From Paramicrosporidium saccamoebae (taxonomy: Eukaryota > Rozellomycota), in assembly GCA_002794465.1 (NCBI GenBank), contig MTSL01000061.1, forward strand, positions 1 through 25,785: a stretch of DNA of 25,785 nt. The letters run 5' to 3'. This document shows, piece after piece, positions 23,672 to 25,785 of the stretch (position 1 is its first letter; each line of letters begins with the position of its first letter). The notes beneath the pieces are model-generated. The model was not told where the DNA came from. It made no database searches and was given only the letters and a program-made list of their open reading frames with translations. The position numbers and the translations under genes are program-made.

Positions 23672-25330
23672 ATGACTGGAAAAAAGTCTGGCAACACAGA
23701 GGGTCGACGCAGTGCCTTTAAATTTAATGCCATGACCACAGACGAACTTCGCCGCCGTCGTGAAGAGACGCAAGTCGAGATCCGCAAGGCGAAGCGCGAG
23801 GACTCTCTCAACAAGCGTCGTAATATTGTGGACACTATTCCAGCGGCAGAGAGCATGTCCGAGTTGAAAGACTCGGTTCCAAGGGCAAAGGATTTGACAG
23901 CGGCAGAGTTGGCACAAGTGCTACCGAATGCAGTGCAAGGCATTTACTCAGAGGACATTTCAGTGCAGTACAAGAGTGCAGTAGAGTTCCGTAAGGCGTT
24001 GGCAGTTGAGCGTAATGCGCCCATACAGCTTGTTGTTAATAGCGGCGTGGTGCCGCGTTTTGTGGAAATTTTAGCCGGCCATACGGGAAACGCCACCAAC
24101 GACGAGGAGCGCAAGACCATGGAGGATTTGCAGTTTGAGGCCGCTTGGGTCCTTACCAATATTGCCTCTGGTGAGCCTGAACATACCATGGCTGTGGTGC
24201 AGGCTAATGCTGTCCCCGTGTTTATTGCTCTAATGCGTCATCACAATGGAGATATTCGTGAGCAATGTATTTGGGCTCTTGGAAACATTGCCGGCGACGG
24301 ACCGAAGCTTAGAGATTACGTACTTCAAGAGGACATGATGTCTCCACTCTTAGAAAATGTCGCCTTTGCCCTCGAGAACGGTGCTCAGCCAATTTCGGTG
24401 GTAAGGAACGGCGCTTGGGCTATTTCCAATCTGTGTCGAGGAACTCCTGCCCCATCGTGGAACCAAGTGGTTGTAGCTCTGCCCATTGTCTTCCGCCTGC
24501 TTCAGGTTCAAGATAATGATACGTTGGTAGATTGCTGCTGGGCCCTTGCCTACATGTCGACTGAAAATGATGTAATTGGAGAAATTGTTCAGGCCGGAAT
24601 CGTCACTCATCTTGTACCTCTACTTGGCAATCCGGGAGTCTCCGTCCAGGTCCCTGCGCTGCGGGCCGTTGGAAACATTGTCACTGGTGCTGACACACAG
24701 ACGCAAGCAGTAGTTGATGCTGGTGCTTTGCCGCTGCTCCGCAACTTGCTGAACCATTCAAAGACTTCCATTGTTAAGGAGGCTTGTTGGGCAATCTCTA
24801 ACATTACGGCAGGCACTCCTGAGCAGATTCAATCCGTCCTGGACGCCAACATTGTTCCCAAATTGGTTCATCTCTTGTCCTTTGCAGATTTCAAGATTAA
24901 AAAAGAATCATGCTGGGCACTTTGCAATGCTACCTCTGCCCATGAGACGCATCCCCACCAGGTGAAATATCTCGTATCTCAGGCAGTCATTAAGCCCCTG
25001 TGTGATCTTCTTGACGGATGTCAAGACAGTCGCGTGATCCTAGTCGCCCTCGATGGAATCTCTAATATTCTCAGCGTGGGCGAGCAAGAGGCGCTTCTCT
25101 CGCCCGACAATACCAATCCGTACGCCCAGTTTGTTGAAGAAGTCCGTGGTCTCGACATAATTTGCAGCCTACAAGATCACCCGGAAACGGACATTTACCT
25201 CAAATCCAAACAGATTATCGACAAGCACTACGAGGGCGAGGATGACGAAGATAACCTGATCGAGGCAGAGAATTCATTCCAGTTTAATCCTTCGGCCGCT
25301 GTGCCACAGGGAGGCTTCAAGTTTACTTAA
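23672..25330 (+). CDS. SRP1: Importin alpha (karyopherin alpha, Srp1-like)
   Basis: A 552-residue protein. The start MTGKKSGNTEGRRSAFKFNA gives a normal IBB domain (about 10-50, ...ELRRRREETQVEIRKAKRED, LNKRRNI). The frame is open upstream and an in-frame ATG at 23588 would add 28 residues. About ten armadillo repeats follow with the NLS-binding W-x-x-x-N ladder: AWVLTNIASG, CIWALGNIAGD, GAWAISNLCRGTP, CWALAYMSTEN, CWAISNITAGTPEQIQ and CWALCNATSA. The C-terminus is acidic (YEGEDDEDN) and ends GGFKFT. It carries NLS cargo to importin beta for nuclear entry. AATAAA is at 25343-25348. Convergent with the gene at 25409 (78-nt gap). Confidence 0.97.
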   Translation: MTGKKSGNTEGRRSAFKFNAMTTDELRRRREETQVEIRKAKREDSLNKRRNIVDTIPAAESMSELKDSVPRAKDLTAAELAQVLPNAVQGIYSEDISVQYKSAVEFRKALAVERNAPIQLVVNSGVVPRFVEILAGHTGNATNDEERKTMEDLQFEAAWVLTNIASGEPEHTMAVVQANAVPVFIALMRHHNGDIREQCIWALGNIAGDGPKLRDYVLQEDMMSPLLENVAFALENGAQPISVVRNGAWAISNLCRGTPAPSWNQVVVALPIVFRLLQVQDNDTLVDCCWALAYMSTENDVIGEIVQAGIVTHLVPLLGNPGVSVQVPALRAVGNIVTGADTQTQAVVDAGALPLLRNLLNHSKTSIVKEACWAISNITAGTPEQIQSVLDANIVPKLVHLLSFADFKIKKESCWALCNATSAHETHPHQVKYLVSQAVIKPLCDLLDGCQDSRVILVALDGISNILSVGEQEALLSPDNTNPYAQFVEEVRGLDIICSLQDHPETDIYLKSKQIIDKHYEGEDDEDNLIEAENSFQFNPSAAVPQGGFKFT

Positions 25331-25342
25331 TTCCATATTCCA

Positions 25343-25348
25343 AATAAA
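25343..25348 (+). terminator. Poly(A) signal of importin alpha
   Basis: AATAAA 13 nt after the stop codon at 25330. Confidence 0.5.
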
Positions 25349-25408
25349 CCAAAACTTACATCAAGCTAATTGCGGTTGTTTATCTAATGGGCCATATTAT
25401 ATCGTTAT

Positions 25409-25785
25409 TTACGAAGAGGAGCTTTTGGAGGACGTGCTAGACGACTTGCGGGCTACTTTGTTCTTGCATTTTTTGTCTTTGCAGCACTTGACTGGCTTGG
25501 GACACTTTTGTCCCTTGGGACACGGCTTGGGACGAGAACACTTTGGAGGACGGGGACAGATCTTGCGGATCTTGCACGGCTTGTTCGGGGGACACACTTT
25601 GACAGGAATACGCTCGAATGCACAAATGTCCTGTGACGAAGAGTAGCTGTAGCTCGCAGATGCCTTTCCATGCTTCGTCTCAATCGATTCAGAGTAGGAC
25701 TTGGAGACTGAAAGATGACGGGGTCGCTTTCCCTCATCAATCTCACGCTTCTGATGTTTCTTTCCCGTCTGCTTGCGTCCACTCG
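25409..25785 (-). CDS. Lys/Cys-rich protein, C-x-F-E-R-I-P family (5' end beyond window)
   Basis: On the minus strand the frame is open from the window edge to the stop at 25409, 125 codons, so the N-terminus and any signal peptide are missing. Visible order: GKKHQKREIDEGK, Ser/Tyr stretch (HLSVSKSYSES ... ASASYSYSSS), the motif DICAFERIP, then Cys/Lys/Pro-rich sequence with CxxC-like spacing (CPPNKPC, CPRPPKC, CPKGQKC, CKDKKC) and a Ser/Lys tail ending SSTSSKSSSS. The SxSYSxS to C-x-FERIP to Cys/Lys/Pro order equals that of the gene at 9345. KKHQKR is shared with the gene at 740(-). Secretion is assumed from these relatives. Confidence 0.75.
   Translation of the reverse strand, partial: SGRKQTGKKHQKREIDEGKRPRHLSVSKSYSESIETKHGKASASYSYSSSQDICAFERIPVKVCPPNKPCKIRKICPRPPKCSRPKPCPKGQKCPKPVKCCKDKKCKNKVARKSSSTSSKSSSS

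Overview
The window reads as a stretch of nuclear genome from a compact unicellular eukaryote. Every conserved protein is eukaryotic: Prp6, importin alpha, a PAK kinase, a Sec7 ARF-GEF, TFIIF-beta, IWS1, PYM, Pex12 and uS11/RPS14. Genes are packed a few tens of bases apart on both strands. Eight spliceosomal introns can be placed, and all are only 30-39 nt, with GT...AG ends. The code is standard, with TAA, TAG and TGA all used as stops. Pex12 (peroxisomes), PYM (exon-junction complex) and a CRIB-type PAK fit an opisthokont. The very small introns, short intergenic gaps and lineage-specific basic secreted proteins make an early-branching or parasitic fungus (Rozellomycota/microsporidia-like) my best guess. 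This lineage assignment is an inference and was not tested by search.

Layout. 1-740 (-): 5' part of a secreted Lys/Ser-rich protein that runs off the left edge. 878-3472 (-): Prp6. 3889-4338 (+): Fyv7-like rRNA-processing factor. 4391-5964 (+): three-exon PAK kinase. 5994-7079 (-): metallo-beta-lactamase-fold hydrolase. 7094-8052 (+): three-exon Pex12. 8146-8358 (-): minimal PYM. 8377-9250 (+): IWS1. 9345-12100 (+): three consecutive secreted Lys/Arg-rich proteins. 12244-14028 (-): type I membrane protein of unknown function. 14521-14837 (+): small DUF4359-like protein. 14854-15603 (-): TFIIF-beta. 15654-16145 (+): uS11. 16826-18097 (+): unknown. 18606-22854 (-): Sec7/BIG ARF-GEF. 22984-23319 (+): small secreted protein. 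23672-25330 (+): importin alpha. 25409-25785 (-): C-terminal part of another secreted Lys/Cys-rich protein running off the right edge.

The housekeeping genes cover splicing and mRNP handling (Prp6, PYM), transcription (IWS1, TFIIF-beta), translation and ribosome assembly (uS11, Fyv7), trafficking and import (Sec7, importin alpha, Pex12) and signalling (PAK). Their adjacency looks like gene packing, not pathway clustering.

The most novel content is a set of very basic predicted secreted proteins scattered between the housekeeping genes. Three of them (740-, 10031+, 22984+) share a motif around W-T-[TS]-S-x-x-[GS]-S-T-I. Two others (9345+, 25409-) share a C-x-F-E-R-I-P motif followed by Cys/Lys/Pro-rich tails. 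They look like two related families of secreted structural proteins or effectors that I cannot match to any family I know. Function can only be guessed: cell or spore wall, extrusion apparatus, or host-directed effectors.
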